From a bacterium (GTDB taxonomy: Bacteria; Bacillota_I; Bacilli_A; Acholeplasmatales; Acholeplasmataceae): a stretch of 7,711 nucleotides of DNA. The stretch spans positions 1 through 7,711 of the forward strand of contig JAAZUY010000024.1 of NCBI GenBank assembly GCA_018623895.1, given 5' to 3'. The notes beneath the pieces are model-generated. The model saw only the letters and a program-made list of their open reading frames with translations, was not told the DNA's origin and did no database searches. This document shows, piece by piece, positions 6,368 to 7,711 of this stretch (position 1 is its first letter; every line of letters starts with the position of its first letter). The translations under genes and the position numbers were made by a program.

Positions 6368-7337
6368 AATATTTAAAGTGACATTATATGGAGAGTCCCA
6401 TCAAAAAAGTGTCGGAGTTGTTATTGATGGAATAAGACCGGGACTAAAAATAGACGTTAATAAAATATCAGAAGACCTTTCAAAGAGAAGGCCAAATAAA
6501 ATTGGTACAACATCAAGAGTAGAAAAAGATAAGTTTATAATAAATAGCGGTCTTTTGAATGGTTACTCTACAGGTTCACCTATAAACATCAATATACCAA
6601 ATGAGAACATTGTATCATCAGACTATGAAGATATTAAATCTCATCCAAGACCAGGTCATGCAGACTTTGTTTCAAATTATAAATATAAAAATTTTAATGA
6701 TATTAGAGGAGGCGGTAGATTTTCTGGACGACTTACAGCACCAATAGTTGCCGCAGGAGCTATCGCTAAAATGATAATTCCTATGAAACTTTCTAATGAT
6801 TTGATACAAGTTGGAAAGTGCAAAGAACCAAGACAATTTGATGAATATTTAAAAAAAATTGCCGAAGAAGGAGATTCAGTAGGTGGATTAATTGAACTAA
6901 AAATTTCTAATATGCCAATTGGACTAGGCGAACCTAACTTTTATAAACTTGATGCTGCAATAACAAATATACTTATGAATATACCAGCAGTAAAGTTGGT
7001 TTCATTTGGAAGTGCATTAGAAACATTAGAATTAAAGGGTAGTGAGTTTAATGACATAATTATAAACAAAGACGGACAAACAAAAACTAATCATTCTGGT
7101 GGAGTTGTTGGGGGAATTTCAAATGGAAACGATATTGTGATAAAAGTTTATGTGAAAGCACCATCTAGTATTAAAAAAATTCAAAACACCTACTCTTATG
7201 ATAAAAATAATTTAAAAGAATTATCAGTGATGGGAAGACATGATGTTTGTATTGCTAGGAGGGCTGGCATTGTTCTAGAAAACGCACTTGCAATAGTTCT
7301 AGCAGATATGTATCTTATTAAGAAAACATATGAATAA
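6351..7337 (+). CDS. aroC: Chorismate synthase
   Basis: It eliminates phosphate from EPSP to form chorismate, the last shared aromatic intermediate, and needs reduced FMN. Motifs: GESH (14-17, His17 catalytic), SKRRPNK (44-50), RPGHAD (100-105; His103), RGGGRFSGRLTA (119-130), GLGEPNF (191-197), SGGVVGGISNG (249-259), PSSIKKIQ (271-278) and GRHDVC (295-300; Asp298 catalytic). The 328 residues are below the usual 350-390; the segment between the RGGGR motif and EEGDSVGG is compacted. Two signature positions differ from the common form: GESHQ for GESHG, and RFSGRLTA for RSSARETA. The latter resembles the variant I associate with clostridial and related enzymes. GAGGAG at 6336-6341 precedes the ATG. 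It overlaps aroE by 17 nt and recG by 8 nt. Confidence 0.96.
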   Translation: MNSIGKIFKVTLYGESHQKSVGVVIDGIRPGLKIDVNKISEDLSKRRPNKIGTTSRVEKDKFIINSGLLNGYSTGSPININIPNENIVSSDYEDIKSHPRPGHADFVSNYKYKNFNDIRGGGRFSGRLTAPIVAAGAIAKMIIPMKLSNDLIQVGKCKEPRQFDEYLKKIAEEGDSVGGLIELKISNMPIGLGEPNFYKLDAAITNILMNIPAVKLVSFGSALETLELKGSEFNDIIINKDGQTKTNHSGGVVGGISNGNDIVIKVYVKAPSSIKKIQNTYSYDKNNLKELSVMGRHDVCIARRAGIVLENALAIVLADMYLIKKTYE

Positions 7338-7711
7338 TAAAAACGAAGAATTTTTAAAGTTTATAGGTGAAACAACAAAAAAAGAATTAAGAAAAATTAA
7401 CATTGATTCAAAAGAAAAAATTCTTAGATTATTTCCCAAGTCTTATGATGACTTTAATATTACAAACGATAACGATATATTTATTGCAGAAATAACTACT
7501 AATCCGCAAACTTCATTTTTTCGAATTCCAAAAACTTCTTTTAAAGCAATAATTAATCATAAAAATTATAATGTCATTATATTCAGAAGAGCATACTTAT
7601 CAAAAACTTTATTCATTGGGGACAGAGTTCTACTAAAAGGTTCTATAAAAAAAAATATATTTATTGCTAGTGAAATTAAACCAATCAATAAAAAAAATAT
7701 CCTAGAGCCAA
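7330..7711 (+). CDS. recG: ATP-dependent DNA helicase RecG, N-terminal part, 3' end outside window
   Basis: The frame stays open from ATG 7330 to the window end (127 whole codons). RecG is a double-stranded-DNA translocase that remodels stalled replication forks and branched recombination intermediates. What is visible is the N-terminal region only. A short helical segment ends in LRLFPKSYDDF, matching the LLNYFPYRYDDY-type entry motif of Bacillus RecG. The OB-fold wedge domain follows, with TSFKAIINHKNYNVIIFRRAYL and then GDRVLLKGS, running into a likely EPVY-type linker. The helicase motifs lie outside the window, so the call rests on this domain. The GIGP-type motif near the start is degenerate (FIGET). 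The start overlaps the aroC stop by 8 nt and has only a weak ribosome site, so it is probably coupled to the aromatic operon. Confidence 0.8.
   Translation, partial: MNNKNEEFLKFIGETTKKELRKINIDSKEKILRLFPKSYDDFNITNDNDIFIAEITTNPQTSFFRIPKTSFKAIINHKNYNVIIFRRAYLSKTLFIGDRVLLKGSIKKNIFIASEIKPINKKNILEP

Noticed and set aside
1..7711. Mycoplasma-type code (UGA as Trp)
   Set aside because: UGA ends several genes at ATGA overlaps at the expected family lengths, and UGG is used at Trp positions.

Overview
The window comes from a very AT-rich bacterium that uses UGA as a stop codon. UGA ends walJ, aroF, tyrA and the chorismate mutase gene, and Trp is read from UGG, so this is not the Mycoplasma/Spiroplasma code. 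The walJ-rlmH pair, AGGAGG-type ribosome sites and the protein variants (a Thermotoga-type DAHP synthase with an N-terminal regulatory domain, and a chorismate synthase reading RGGGRFSGRLTA) suggest a low-GC Bacillota. An Acholeplasma/Izemoplasma-like or other deep Bacilli lineage that kept code 11 is plausible. The lineage is inference; no search was run.

Layout, all on the + strand. (1) Bases 1-1057: the 3' part of walJ (the window cuts off its 5' end) overlaps rlmH by 4 nt. (2) Bases 1058-1278: a regulatory leader with a probable promoter, a 13-codon ORF whose last five codons read Tyr-Tyr-Tyr-Ile-Tyr, a UUCG-capped hairpin that starts in the leader stop codon, and a terminator with a competing antiterminator just upstream of the aroF ribosome site. 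(3) Bases 1279-7337: aroF-tyrA-aroB-aroA-chorismate mutase-aroE-aroC, with every junction overlapping by 4-23 nt. (4) Bases 7330-7711: the start of recG, overlapping aroC by 8 nt and cut by the window end.

Together the seven aromatic genes encode DAHP synthase, 3-dehydroquinate synthase, shikimate dehydrogenase, EPSP synthase, chorismate synthase, chorismate mutase and prephenate dehydrogenase. This is a route from PEP and erythrose-4-phosphate towards tyrosine. Missing here are 3-dehydroquinate dehydratase, shikimate kinase, prephenate dehydratase and an aminotransferase, which would have to be encoded elsewhere.

The most interesting element is the leader. It looks like a ribosome-mediated, tyrosine-sensing transcription attenuator, built like the enteric trp/pheA attenuators, where a low-GC Gram-positive would more usually have a T-box or a TRAP site. 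The pairings were worked out by hand and no folding energies were computed.
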